Shown: piece after piece, positions 8,542 through 16,395 of the stretch
Layout: every line of letters starts with the position of its first letter
Numbering within the stretch: the stretch's first letter is position 1
Assembly (NCBI GenBank): GCA_045110285.1
Contig: JBGCGA010000037.1
Coordinates: forward strand, 36,677-100,676
Length of the DNA: 64,000 nt
Reading direction: 5' to 3'
DNA from: Putridiphycobacter sp045110285
GTDB lineage: Bacteria; Bacteroidota; Bacteroidia; Flavobacteriales_D; Crocinitomicaceae
Translations under genes and position numbers: made by a program
Notes under the pieces: model-generated
Databases searched by the model: none
The model's input: the letters and a program-made list of their open reading frames with translations, nothing else
Told to the model about the DNA's origin: nothing

Positions 8542-9632
8542 TATTCGTGGTAGTTAAATGTTTTATGTCCGCCTTCATTTAGGTATTTATCTCTTTGAAA
8601 TAAATCTATATCTGATTTTACCATTTCAGAAACTAGTTCTTTGAATGTGTATTTTGGCTTCCAACCTAATTCACGCTCTGCTTTAGTAGCATCCCCGTGC
8701 AAAAGCTCTACTTCTGTTGGTCTAAAATAAGCAGGATCGACTTGCACCAATGTTTGTCCAGTAGCTTTGTTGAAACCTATTTCATTTTCTCCTTCACCTT
8801 TCCAATCAACTTCAATACCTACTTCAGCAAATGCCAGTGTCACAAATTCTCTTACTGGATGTGTTTCTCCAGAAGCAAGAACGTAGTCATCTGCAGTGTC
8901 TTGTTGGAGCATTAGCCACATTCCCTCGACATAATCTTTGGCATGACCCCAATCTCTCTTTGCGTCCAAATTACCTAAGTATAGCTTTTCTTGAAGGCCC
9001 AATTTTATTTTTGCAACCGCACGAGTAATTTTTCGGGTGACAAATGTTTCTCCTCTTAACGGACTTTCATGGTTAAATAGAATGCCATTACAAGCGTATA
9101 TGTTATATGCTTCTCTGTAATTTTTCACAATCCAAAAGCCATAAATTTTAGCAACTGCATATGGACTTCTTGGGTAAAAGGGGGTAGTTTCCGTTTGAGG
9201 TGTTTCAACAACTTTACCATACAATTCAGAAGTTGATGCCTGGTAAAATTTCACTTTTTTCTCCAGTTTTAAAATCCTGATGGCTTCTAACAGCCTCAAG
9301 GTTCCAATTCCATCAGCATTTGCGGTATATTCTGGAGTGTCAAATGATACTTTAACATGCGACATGGCTGCTAAATTGTAAATCTCGTCTGGTTGTATTT
9401 CCGATACTAGTCTAATTAAATTTGTAGAGTCAGTTAGATCACCGTAGTGCAAAAAGAAATTGACATTACTTTCGTGCTTATCTTGATACAAATGATCTAT
9501 TCTATCTGTATTAAACAGAGAGCTTCTCCGCTTTATACCGTGAACAATGTAATTTTTTTCTAAGAGTAATTCTGCCAAGTATGCGCCATCTTGACCTGTC
9601 ACTCCCGTTATTAATGCAACTTTTTGCGACAT
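8541..9632 (-). CDS. gmd: GDP-mannose 4,6-dehydratase
   Basis: A 363-residue extended SDR enzyme that converts GDP-D-mannose to GDP-4-keto-6-deoxy-D-mannose. The NADP-binding loop ITGVTGQDGAYLAELLLEK is at residues 8-26, followed by the family signature HGIKRRSSLFNTDRIDHLY. The active site shows YQASTSELYG and the YAVAK of SPYAVAKIYG. Length is normal for the family. It directly precedes fcl on the same strand; mannose-1-phosphate guanylyltransferase, which supplies the substrate, is about 8 kb away at 17304-18386. Confidence 0.97.
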   Translation of the reverse strand: MSQKVALITGVTGQDGAYLAELLLEKNYIVHGIKRRSSLFNTDRIDHLYQDKHESNVNFFLHYGDLTDSTNLIRLVSEIQPDEIYNLAAMSHVKVSFDTPEYTANADGIGTLRLLEAIRILKLEKKVKFYQASTSELYGKVVETPQTETTPFYPRSPYAVAKIYGFWIVKNYREAYNIYACNGILFNHESPLRGETFVTRKITRAVAKIKLGLQEKLYLGNLDAKRDWGHAKDYVEGMWLMLQQDTADDYVLASGETHPVREFVTLAFAEVGIEVDWKGEGENEIGFNKATGQTLVQVDPAYFRPTEVELLHGDATKAERELGWKPKYTFKELVSEMVKSDIDLFQRDKYLNEGGHKTFNYHE

Positions 9633-9634
9633 CT

Positions 9635-10426
9635 TTATATTTTTAAATGTTTTCGTTTAGCAATAAAGTAAGGGTTTTTTAATTGTGGTTTGTTGTAAGT
9701 AAGTGGCTTCCTAGTTTCAAAATGAATGACTTCTCCACCTACTGCTTCATATATCGCTTGACCTGCTGAAATATCCCATTCCATTGTGGGTGCTAATCTC
9801 ACATAAAAATCGGCATTACCTTCAACTAAATCAAAAAACTTTAAAGCACTTCCTTTCTTTACTACTTCTAAATTCCCGAATTTTTCTTCTAGTTTTCTGA
9901 CAAATTTAACAACACTACCTGAAAAACCGCCATTTGAATGCAATATTACTTTTTTAGTTGCACTTTCAAGCTGTTTTATTTCCCATTTTTTATCGAAAAG
10001 TGAATCAGCCGAGTAGGGAGTTTTAAATGCTCCAATTCCTTTTCCACCATAGATTGCTATTTGATTTAAAGGATCGGCAATAAAACCTAGTACTGGTTTT
10101 CCATTTTGAATTAGTGCAATACTAATGCAAAACTGTCCTGTTTTTTTAACAAACTCTTTAGTGCCGTCTATGGGGTCTACCAGCCAAATATATGGGAGGT
10201 TCTTGCGTTTTTCATATTCTAATTTATCTTCTTCCTCCGAAATTACTGGGATTTTGGTTGTTTCCAAGTGTCTAACAATGATTTTACTAGATAACTTATC
10301 AGCTTCCGTTACTGGTGAATTGTCTGATTTTATTTCCACCTCAAAATTTGACTGATAGATGCGTAGTATGGCATCTGAAGCTTCTTTTGAGGCAGACATT
10401 AGTATGTTGACAAAGTCTTTTATCAC
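9635..10426 (-). CDS. cysQ: 3'(2'),5'-bisphosphate nucleotidase CysQ
   Basis: A 263-residue member of the inositol monophosphatase superfamily. It hydrolyses PAP to AMP and phosphate, removing the by-product of sulfotransferase and sulfate-assimilation reactions. Metal-binding motifs are visible: SPVTEADKLSS, ISEEED, and the signature WLVDPIDGTKEF near residues 82-93; the C-terminal motif is MEWDISAGQAI. It lies two bases upstream of gmd and shares one base with the end of deoC. CysQ next to polysaccharide genes could reflect sulfated glycans, but that is inference. Confidence 0.94.
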   Translation of the reverse strand: MIKDFVNILMSASKEASDAILRIYQSNFEVEIKSDNSPVTEADKLSSKIIVRHLETTKIPVISEEEDKLEYEKRKNLPYIWLVDPIDGTKEFVKKTGQFCISIALIQNGKPVLGFIADPLNQIAIYGGKGIGAFKTPYSADSLFDKKWEIKQLESATKKVILHSNGGFSGSVVKFVRKLEEKFGNLEVVKKGSALKFFDLVEGNADFYVRLAPTMEWDISAGQAIYEAVGGEVIHFETRKPLTYNKPQLKNPYFIAKRKHLKI

Positions 10427-11148
10427 TATTTATCTTCAATTAATTGGTTATATAAATTACTAGCACCGATTCTAAAAGTGCTAGGATTGATGTATTTTTC
10501 TCCTAAAATTTGACTAATTGAATTAATGTAGAGCATGGCGTCTTGCCTGGTTTTTATTCCTCCTGCAATTTTCAAACCAGTTTTACCTCCATTGCTTTTT
10601 ATTGTTTTAGCCATTACAATTGTTGAATTCATATCGGCTCCAAATTCCGCCTTCCCTGTTGAAGTTTTGATAAAATTCATGTCTGCATTTATACCTAAAA
10701 TTGTCGCTTTTTCAACCAAATCTGGAGTTTTTAGCATACAGGTTTCAATAATGAGTTTTAAATCTTTGTCTGTTTTTTTTCTAATAGCTAAAAGTTCATT
10801 GGATACTGCGTTATAGTTGCCAGCTAAAAAATCACCAATTGGCAGTACAATATCAATTTCATCTACCCCAATTGTGTCTAGGAATTCAATCTCCTGCAGT
10901 TTCAATTCTATCGGTGCTTGGCTGGTAGGAAAGTATGAGCAAACTGAGCACGACTTTATTTTCGGATGCAGGTTAGCTTTTATTTGCTTAGCGAATTTTG
11001 GATAAACACAAACAGAAGCGGCATATAGCCCTTTAAATCCAATATTTGCCATGGTAATTAACTTACTTGTTGTACTAGAATTGTCAACCGTATTCAAAGA
11101 GGTTAAGTCAATAAGTGAAATCAGGTCAGTCATGCTGGTAATATTCAT
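10426..11148 (-). CDS. deoC: deoxyribose-phosphate aldolase
   Basis: A 240-residue TIM-barrel class I aldolase that cleaves 2-deoxyribose-5-phosphate to acetaldehyde and glyceraldehyde-3-phosphate in nucleoside salvage. The Schiff-base lysine lies in MNFIKTSTGKA, with DIVLPIGDFLAG and GLKIAGGIKTRQDA as further motifs. The frame stays open to an ATG at 11184, but that extension (MAFFDSSKKAFF) is encoded by the arms of a terminator hairpin, so the start is more likely the ATG at 11148 just after it, or 11133. The N-terminal part is diverged from typical family members. The stop overlaps the cysQ start by one base. Confidence 0.9.
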   Translation of the reverse strand: MNITSMTDLISLIDLTSLNTVDNSSTTSKLITMANIGFKGLYAASVCVYPKFAKQIKANLHPKIKSCSVCSYFPTSQAPIELKLQEIEFLDTIGVDEIDIVLPIGDFLAGNYNAVSNELLAIRKKTDKDLKLIIETCMLKTPDLVEKATILGINADMNFIKTSTGKAEFGADMNSTIVMAKTIKSNGGKTGLKIAGGIKTRQDAMLYINSISQILGEKYINPSTFRIGASNLYNQLIEDK

Positions 11149-11184
11149 AAAAAAGGCCTTCTTTGATGAGTCAAAGAAGGCCAT
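11149..11184 (-). terminator. Rho-independent terminator after tonB
   Basis: A perfect 12-bp inverted repeat (GGCCTTCTTTGA, 4-base loop, TCAAAGAAGGCC, positions 11155-11182) is followed on the minus strand by six T residues (11154-11149). It lies 20 bases after the tonB stop codon. It also has T residues on the plus-strand side, but both neighbours are minus-strand genes, so only that direction is likely used. Confidence 0.85.
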
Positions 11185-11204
11185 AATTTTTTCCTAACGA
11201 GTTT

Positions 11205-11876
11205 TTAACCTAGTCTAGCTTTAATAGGAATGGTAAACCTTACAGTTACTGCTTTACCAGCTTGTTCACCAGGTTTCCATTTAGGCATTGATTTTACAAC
11301 TCTAAGGGCTTCTCTATCGATAGCAGGTGAAACAGATTTCACTACTTTTAAATCGACAATAGAGCCATCTTTGTTAACTACAAATTCTACATATACTGTT
11401 CCTTGTTCGCCCATTTCACGGGCGATTTCTGGATATTCAAAGTTTTCTCTAATGAATACTCCCATCTCTCCGGCTCCTCCAGGAAACTCTGGATTAACTT
11501 CAGCAAAATCTAAAATTACAGTCTTTTCAACTTTTTGAACCTTTTCCGGCTCTAAGCTCAAATCGATTAAATCAGTCTCTATAATAGGAGGTGGCTCAAC
11601 AATTACATCATCATCAACCTCTTTTAATTCTGTTATTTGCGGTGGTGGCGCTTGTGGCGGTGGCGGTGGTGGCGGTGGTTCGTTTTGGAACATATCCAAT
11701 GGAATTTCTTCTTTTTTAACCTCCTCTTTTTCTTTTATTTTAGCAATAGCTTCAAATTCAATTGTTTGAAATGAAAACGCCATCAAGACTACTGCCAAAG
11801 CAATAACAAGCCCAAGAGATAGAAATCCCCATCTTTTTGACTCTAAATCTGCCCCTTTAGATTTTTTTACTTCCAT
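11205..11876 (-). CDS. energy transducer TonB
   Basis: A 223-residue protein from the ATG at 11876. The open frame continues upstream to 12011, but that part overlaps the VanZ gene and lacks TonB features. A cytoplasmic N-terminus with KRWGFLSLGL leads into one membrane helix (about residues 16-37). A periplasmic linker follows with a run of eight prolines and further Pro-rich blocks. The C-terminal TonB domain has the conserved YPEIAREMGEQGTVYVEFVV and a GSIVDLKVVKS-type strand, ending with MPKWKPGEQAGKAVTVRFTI. It couples the inner-membrane proton motive force to TonB-dependent receptors. ExbB/ExbD are not in the window. Confidence 0.93.
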   Translation of the reverse strand: MEVKKSKGADLESKRWGFLSLGLVIALAVVLMAFSFQTIEFEAIAKIKEKEEVKKEEIPLDMFQNEPPPPPPPPQAPPPQITELKEVDDDVIVEPPPIIETDLIDLSLEPEKVQKVEKTVILDFAEVNPEFPGGAGEMGVFIRENFEYPEIAREMGEQGTVYVEFVVNKDGSIVDLKVVKSVSPAIDREALRVVKSMPKWKPGEQAGKAVTVRFTIPIKARLG

Positions 11877-11908
11877 AATACTGTCTAATTGTGGTAAAAC
11901 TACAAAAA

Positions 11909-12307
11909 TTATTGCAAAAATCTTACCAAGTTTAACTCTTTTTTCTTGTACATCATGTATGCCAAGTAACCTGCAAATGAACCTACAGAATTTGCTATAA
12001 AATCCCCCCAACTAAAGTAGCGCTGAAAAATATATGACCCCTGTAAATATTCAATAAGCAAACCGGCTAAAATGGCTGCTACAACTATGTATAAAGCTAA
12101 CTTCGCAGAAAGTTCATTTTTTTGATGAAAAAAGCCAATTAACATTAAAAAAGTCAGTACCAAATACATGATGATGTGCACTACTGTATCAATTTTGAAC
12201 CAATCAAATTTGATTATTGGAATTTGATTTCCAGGGATTAAGCTCAGAACAAGAATAGTTAGAAACCAAACTAGCCAGGGTAAATGAAGTTTAAGTTTTT
12301 TAACCAA
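11909..12307 (-). CDS. VanZ family membrane protein
   Basis: A 132-residue protein with four predicted membrane helices. It has the VanZ-like features SLIPGNQIP after helix 1, DTVVHIIMYLVLTFLM in helix 2 and IEYLQGSYIFQRYFSWGDFIANSVGSF before helix 4, the family's E-x-x-Q and D-x-x-A-N motifs. Biochemical function is unknown for most chromosomal VanZ-like proteins; the name comes from a teicoplanin-resistance accessory gene. It overlaps the end of gcvH by 8 bases, an arrangement I recall as recurrent in Bacteroidota, and so is probably co-transcribed with it. Confidence 0.88.
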   Translation of the reverse strand: MVKKLKLHLPWLVWFLTILVLSLIPGNQIPIIKFDWFKIDTVVHIIMYLVLTFLMLIGFFHQKNELSAKLALYIVVAAILAGLLIEYLQGSYIFQRYFSWGDFIANSVGSFAGYLAYMMYKKKELNLVRFLQ

Positions 12308-12677
12308 TTAAATCTTTATAATCATCTGCCGACAATAAATTATCGATTTCAGAACTATCCGTGATTTTGATTTTAACCATCCATCCATCTCCATAAGGGT
12401 CAGAATTTACAGTTTCAGGTGATGATTCAATGGCTTCATTGAACTCAAGCACTTCTCCACTGATTGGCATAAATAAGTCAGAAACTGTTTTAACCGCTTC
12501 AACTGAGCCAAAAATTTCTTCACTATCCAAAGTCTCTCCTTCGGTTTCAATTTCAACAAAAACGATATCACCTAATTCGTTTTGCGCGAAATCGGTAATG
12601 CCAACTGTTGCAACATCTCCATCAACTTTAATCCATTCGTGGTCTTTTGTGTATTTTAATTCTGCTGGTATATTCAT
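12300..12677 (-). CDS. gcvH: glycine cleavage system H protein
   Basis: A 125-residue lipoyl carrier protein that shuttles the aminomethyl group between the P, T and L proteins of glycine decarboxylase. Length is standard. The N-terminal KYTKDHEWIK and the lipoylation site SVEAVKTVSD with Lys63 are clear, followed by MPISGEVLEFN and the C-terminal GDGWMVKI. A possible -7 box, TACTTTTG on the minus strand at 12711-12704, lies upstream without an obvious -33 element. The other gcv genes are not in the window, as is common in Bacteroidota where they are scattered. Confidence 0.97.
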   Translation of the reverse strand: MNIPAELKYTKDHEWIKVDGDVATVGITDFAQNELGDIVFVEIETEGETLDSEEIFGSVEAVKTVSDLFMPISGEVLEFNEAIESSPETVNSDPYGDGWMVKIKITDSSEIDNLLSADDYKDLIG

Positions 12678-12804
12678 GTTTTCTATATTTCGTAGTAAGT
12701 CTACAAAAGTAAAATTATTTTAATTATTTTGAATTGATTAAGTAGGTTTGTTTTTTACAATTGATTAAAGCACTTCTAATAAAGCGTAATTGGTATAAAA
12801 TTCT

Positions 12805-12812
12805 TAGTTTTG
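12805..12812 (+). promoter_or_regulatory. candidate -7 box upstream of prfB
   Basis: TAGTTTTG matches the Bacteroidota -7 consensus TAnnTTTG and lies 26 bases before the prfB ATG. No TTG at the expected 17-23 base distance upstream is present, so this is a partial match. Confidence 0.45.
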
Positions 12813-12838
12813 TGCCACTTTTACTACTAGTATTTTAG

Positions 12839-13918
12839 ATGATTACACAAGACCAATTAAAGGATTTAGAGCAAAGAGTTGAAGAATTATACGTTTACTT
12901 AAAAATAGACGAAAAAAAGATTGAACTCCATGAGGATGATTTGAAAACTCAAGATCCTAATTTTTGGAACGATCCCAAAGCTGCTGAGGCTTTAATGAAA
13001 AAAATTAGAGGTAAAAAGTTTTGGGTAGAATCGTACGAAGAGATAAAAGAAAGCTTAGAAGACATAAAAGTTTTGGTTGAGTTTCATGCCATGGGTGAAG
13101 GAAATGAAACTGAGATTATTGCTCAGTTTGATCAAGCCATAGAGAAATTAGAAGCCCTAGAGTTTAAAAATATGTTGTCGGCAGAAGAGGATGGGTTAAG
13201 TGCTGTATTACAAATAACTGCGGGTGCAGGTGGTACTGAGAGTTGCGATTGGTCAGCCATGCTAATGAGAATGTATTTAATGTGGGCTGAAAAAAGTGGA
13301 TATAAAGTTAAAGAGTTAGACTATCAGGCAGGAGATGTTGCTGGAATTAAAACAGTGACCTTAGAAATTACAGGCGATTTTGCCTTTGGTTATTTAAAGG
13401 GTGAAAATGGAGTGCATAGATTAGTGCGTGTAAGCCCGTTTAATGCGCAAGGCAAAAGAATGACATCTTTCTCTTCAGTCTATGTTTATCCGCTAGTAGA
13501 TGATACCATTGAAATTAAAATTAATCCTTCCGACATTACTTTTGAAACTTTCAGAAGTGGAGGTGCAGGCGGACAGAATGTAAACAAAGTTGAAACTGCA
13601 GTACGTTTAAAGCATGGGCCAAGTGGCATTGTTATAGAAAACTCCGAAGGACGATCTCAATTAGGAAATAAGGAAAAAGCAATGCAGTTGCTGAAGTCTC
13701 AACTTTACGAAATAGAATTGAGCAAAAAACTGGAAGCCAGAACGGAAATTGAAGCAGGTAAAAAGAAAATAGAGTGGGGATCTCAGATTAGAAGTTATGT
13801 TTTAGATGACAGGCGTGTAAAAGATCACCGAACAAATTTTACAAATAATAACACAGAGAATGTTTTAAATGGTGACATAGATGGATTTCTTAAAGCTTAT
13901 TTAATGTCTGACAATTAA
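12839..13918 (+). CDS. prfB: peptide chain release factor 2
   Basis: A 359-residue class I release factor for UGA and UAA codons. The catalytic GGQ loop is in RSGGAGGQNVNKVETAVRL, and the stop-codon recognition tripeptide SPF is in RVSPFNAQGKRMTSF, which identifies RF2 rather than RF1. The gene is a single uninterrupted frame. At the place where many prfB genes have an in-frame UGA with programmed +1 frameshifting (after the ...YL motif near codon 21), the sequence reads straight through as YVYLKIDEKK. Autoregulation by frameshifting is therefore absent. It begins a plus-strand run after the divergent gcvH. Confidence 0.97.
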   Translation: MITQDQLKDLEQRVEELYVYLKIDEKKIELHEDDLKTQDPNFWNDPKAAEALMKKIRGKKFWVESYEEIKESLEDIKVLVEFHAMGEGNETEIIAQFDQAIEKLEALEFKNMLSAEEDGLSAVLQITAGAGGTESCDWSAMLMRMYLMWAEKSGYKVKELDYQAGDVAGIKTVTLEITGDFAFGYLKGENGVHRLVRVSPFNAQGKRMTSFSSVYVYPLVDDTIEIKINPSDITFETFRSGGAGGQNVNKVETAVRLKHGPSGIVIENSEGRSQLGNKEKAMQLLKSQLYEIELSKKLEARTEIEAGKKKIEWGSQIRSYVLDDRRVKDHRTNFTNNNTENVLNGDIDGFLKAYLMSDN

Positions 13919-13972
13919 TATTAAGTAGCACTGTAAAATATTTTTTTCCACAACACGTATACCAAATACATT

Positions 13973-14323
13973 ATGAAAATTCAGGTAGTAAAATCAAAAA
14001 TACATAGAGTTAAGGTCACACAGGCCGACTTAAATTACATTGGAAGTATTACAATAGACGAGGCCTTAATGGAAGCCTCAAACTTAATTGAAGGTGAAAA
14101 AGTTCAAATTGTCAATGTTAACAATGGTGAACGAATTGAAACCTATGTGATAAAAGGGGAGAGAAAGTCAGGGGTCATTTGTCTAAATGGCCCTGCCGCG
14201 CGTCGTTGTGCAGTTAACGATATCGTGATCATTATTGGGTACGGATATATGGATTTTGAAGAAGCTAAAAGCTTCAAGCCTACGCTAGCCTTTCCTGATG
14301 AAAATACCAATTTAATGCCGTGA
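13973..14323 (+). CDS. panD: aspartate 1-decarboxylase proenzyme
   Basis: A 116-residue pyruvoyl-dependent enzyme making beta-alanine for pantothenate and CoA. The self-cleavage site is Gly24-Ser25 in LNYIGSITIDE; cleavage would turn Ser25 into the pyruvoyl group. Further family motifs are VNNGERIETYVIKGE, GVICLNGPAARR (with the catalytic Tyr/Asn region) and IIIGYGYMDFEEA. Length is typical. The stop codon overlaps the GTG start of the next gene by 4 bases, so the two are likely translationally coupled. Confidence 0.97.
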   Translation: MKIQVVKSKIHRVKVTQADLNYIGSITIDEALMEASNLIEGEKVQIVNVNNGERIETYVIKGERKSGVICLNGPAARRCAVNDIVIIIGYGYMDFEEAKSFKPTLAFPDENTNLMP

Positions 14324-15366
14324 AAAAGGCAATCATTAATTTTCTAAAAGTTGGAATCCCACTAGCCATTGGGGTTTACTTAATATGGTATTTTTACAGT
14401 ATCATGGACGAAGATGAAAAAACTGCTTTGTTTCAGTATGTCAAGTCAGCTAATTATTTTTGGATATTTTTGTCTTTGGTTATAGGCTTATTAAGCCATA
14501 TTTCACGCGCCATACGTTGGCGCTACATGGTGGACCCTTTGGGTAAACGAATTGGATTTTGGACTAGTTACCATGCCATAATGATAGGCTACTTTGTAAA
14601 TTTATTTATTCCAAGAGCTGGAGAGGCAACACGAGCAGTTGTTTTATCAAAAACAGAAAAAGTTCCGTTTCCTAAACTCTTTGGGACTATCATTGCTGAA
14701 AGAGCAATCGATTTGTTTTTTCTTGCTATCATCTGCCTGATTACAATTTACTTTCAATATGATAATTTAGATTTGATTTTGGCTAGACTTGAAGTGTTAG
14801 ACAATCAATTGGCAGGCGGACAAATTGATGATGGATGGTCTATAAAATCGATTGTGTTTATTGTTTTGGGCATTGGTGTATTTGTTGGTGTTATATTAAT
14901 GATTTTTAAACCCCTTTTGAGAAAAAAAGTAGTGGATTTATTCAAAGGATTTTTAGAGGGAGGATTGAGTATTTTTAAATCTAAAAACCCAACTGCATTT
15001 CTTTTACATTCCGTATTTATTTGGGTCATGTATGTTTGCATGTTCTCAGTTTGTTTTTTAGCATTGGAGGAAACCGCTCAAATGCCCATTGGAGGTATTT
15101 TGGCTGGATTTGTTGGCGGAACTATTGGTTTTATTGTTGTGCAAGGTGGCATTGGAGTGTACCAAGCTTTGGTTGCATTAATTATTACAACCTATCTATA
15201 TCCTGAATTTGACAAACCAATACATAGTGTTGGGCTAGCTTTGGGATGGATTATTTGGCTAAGCCAAAATATAATGGTAATGTTATTGGGTCTAATTTCT
15301 TACTTGATCAATATCAAAAACGTAACACTAAAAAAAGATGAGGAGCTTAACACTGTTAAAGCATAA
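14320..15366 (+). CDS. flippase-like / lysylphosphatidylglycerol synthase TM-region family protein (UPF0104)
   Basis: A 348-residue polytopic protein with about eight helices, matching the membrane domain of MprF and the UPF0104 (YbhN-like) family. Typical segments are AIRWRYMVDPLG, the GYFVNLFIPRAGEATRAVVL block and a C-terminal GGTIGFIVVQGGIGVYQALV. There is no soluble aminoacyl-transferase domain, so it is not a lysyl-PG synthase; a lipid translocation role is possible but unproven. It starts with GTG overlapping the panD stop (GTGA). The end overlaps rfaE2 by 29 bases. The panD - this gene - rfaE2 order appears conserved in Bacteroidota from memory. Confidence 0.9.
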   Translation: MKKAIINFLKVGIPLAIGVYLIWYFYSIMDEDEKTALFQYVKSANYFWIFLSLVIGLLSHISRAIRWRYMVDPLGKRIGFWTSYHAIMIGYFVNLFIPRAGEATRAVVLSKTEKVPFPKLFGTIIAERAIDLFFLAIICLITIYFQYDNLDLILARLEVLDNQLAGGQIDDGWSIKSIVFIVLGIGVFVGVILMIFKPLLRKKVVDLFKGFLEGGLSIFKSKNPTAFLLHSVFIWVMYVCMFSVCFLALEETAQMPIGGILAGFVGGTIGFIVVQGGIGVYQALVALIITTYLYPEFDKPIHSVGLALGWIIWLSQNIMVMLLGLISYLINIKNVTLKKDEELNTVKA

Positions 15367-15856
15367 AATTCTTCTAAGTGCTGATGAAGCAGCCTTAATG
15401 GTTGCAGAGCGACAAAAAGAAGGGAAAAAAGTTGTTTTTACCAATGGTTGCTTTGATATTCTTCATAAAGGTCACGTTCAGTATTTAGCAAATGCGGCAG
15501 ATTGCGGAGATATTTTAATTGTAGCAGCTAATACTGATGCCTCAGTCCGACAGTTAAATAAAGGACAAGACAGACCAATTAATAAAGAAGGTGATAGATT
15601 GGAAATACTAGCGGCATTGTTTTTTGTAGACTATGTATTATTGTTTGATGAAGACACGCCAGAAAAGTTAATTGAGGATGTTTGTCCCGACGTATTGGTA
15701 AAAGGAGCAGACTATGATCCAAATCAAACTGATCCAGATCATAAGCAGTATATTGTAGGTCGTGAAAAAGTGCTAGAATACGGAGGAGAAGTCAGGGCTA
15801 TTGATTTAGTATCTGGCTATTCAACTACAGGAATTGTAAACAGACTAAAAGGTTAG
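15338..15856 (+). CDS. rfaE2: D-glycero-beta-D-manno-heptose 1-phosphate adenylyltransferase
   Basis: A 172-residue nucleotidyltransferase corresponding to the C-terminal half of E. coli HldE, here as a stand-alone enzyme. It activates heptose-1-phosphate with ATP to give ADP-heptose for LPS core. The nucleotide-binding motif is TNGCFDILHKGHVQYL with the HxGH signature, and the C-terminal GYSTTGIVNRL is the conserved S-T-T-x-I-I-x-R-like motif. The start at 15338 lies inside the upstream gene, with a 29-base overlap. The stop overlaps the stop of the convergent GNAT gene by three bases. Confidence 0.95.
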   Translation: MRSLTLLKHKILLSADEAALMVAERQKEGKKVVFTNGCFDILHKGHVQYLANAADCGDILIVAANTDASVRQLNKGQDRPINKEGDRLEILAALFFVDYVLLFDEDTPEKLIEDVCPDVLVKGADYDPNQTDPDHKQYIVGREKVLEYGGEVRAIDLVSGYSTTGIVNRLKG

Positions 15857-16395
15857 TTTTTCTTTATTTCGTAACAAACACAATTTTCAATCCTAGCAAA
15901 TTCTTTTAATCTAGGATGTTTAAAATTTGTTTTGAAATCCATTCCAATTTTTTTCATTACTGAAATTGAAGGTTTATTTATAAGTGGGGCTGTAGCTACT
16001 ATATTTCCTAATTTTAGATCTTGAAAAGCATACTCTAAACAACGCCTTGCACCCTCAGTAGCGTAACCATTTCCCCAATGAATTTCAGCCAAACGCCAGC
16101 CAATATCCGTTCCTGGTGAAAATGATGCTTTATAATTAAAGTCATTTAATCCTACGAATCCAATAAATTCTCCAGTTTCTAGTAAATCTACAGCAAAATA
16201 ACAGTACTTTTTTTCATGAAACAGGTCTTGCATCCGTGCTATAAAATCTTTTGTTTGTTGAGGTGTGGCTGGTGCTGGAAAAAATCGCATGACATTTGTA
16301 TTAGCACTGATCGCGATCATTTTGTCAGAATCAGTTTCCACCCAGTTTCTGAACCCTAGGCGTTTGGATGTAAATGAGTACTTGCTATTTGTCAC
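15853..16395 (-). CDS. GNAT family N-acetyltransferase (RimJ/RimL-like)
   Basis: A 180-residue acetyltransferase. The N-terminal SKRLGFRNWVETDSDKM and the acetyl-CoA binding region with DIGWRLAEIHWGNGYATEGARRCLEYAF match the RimJ/RimL-like acetyltransferase family, followed by NKPSISVMKKIGM in the C-terminal half. Substrate is unknown; relatives acetylate protein N-termini or small molecules. It is the last gene of a minus-strand group, convergent with rfaE2. Its start overlaps the end of the upstream barrel gene by 11 bases. Confidence 0.92.
   Translation of the reverse strand: MTNSKYSFTSKRLGFRNWVETDSDKMIAISANTNVMRFFPAPATPQQTKDFIARMQDLFHEKKYCYFAVDLLETGEFIGFVGLNDFNYKASFSPGTDIGWRLAEIHWGNGYATEGARRCLEYAFQDLKLGNIVATAPLINKPSISVMKKIGMDFKTNFKHPRLKEFARIENCVCYEIKKN

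Noticed and set aside
11230..11538. 102-codon plus-strand frame opposite tonB
   Set aside because: Antisense to a confident TonB domain, no homology signs.
11205..12011. Long version of TonB starting at 12011
   Set aside because: The 45 extra residues overlap the VanZ coding sequence in another frame, and the canonical cytoplasmic start, membrane helix and Pro-rich order begins at 11876.
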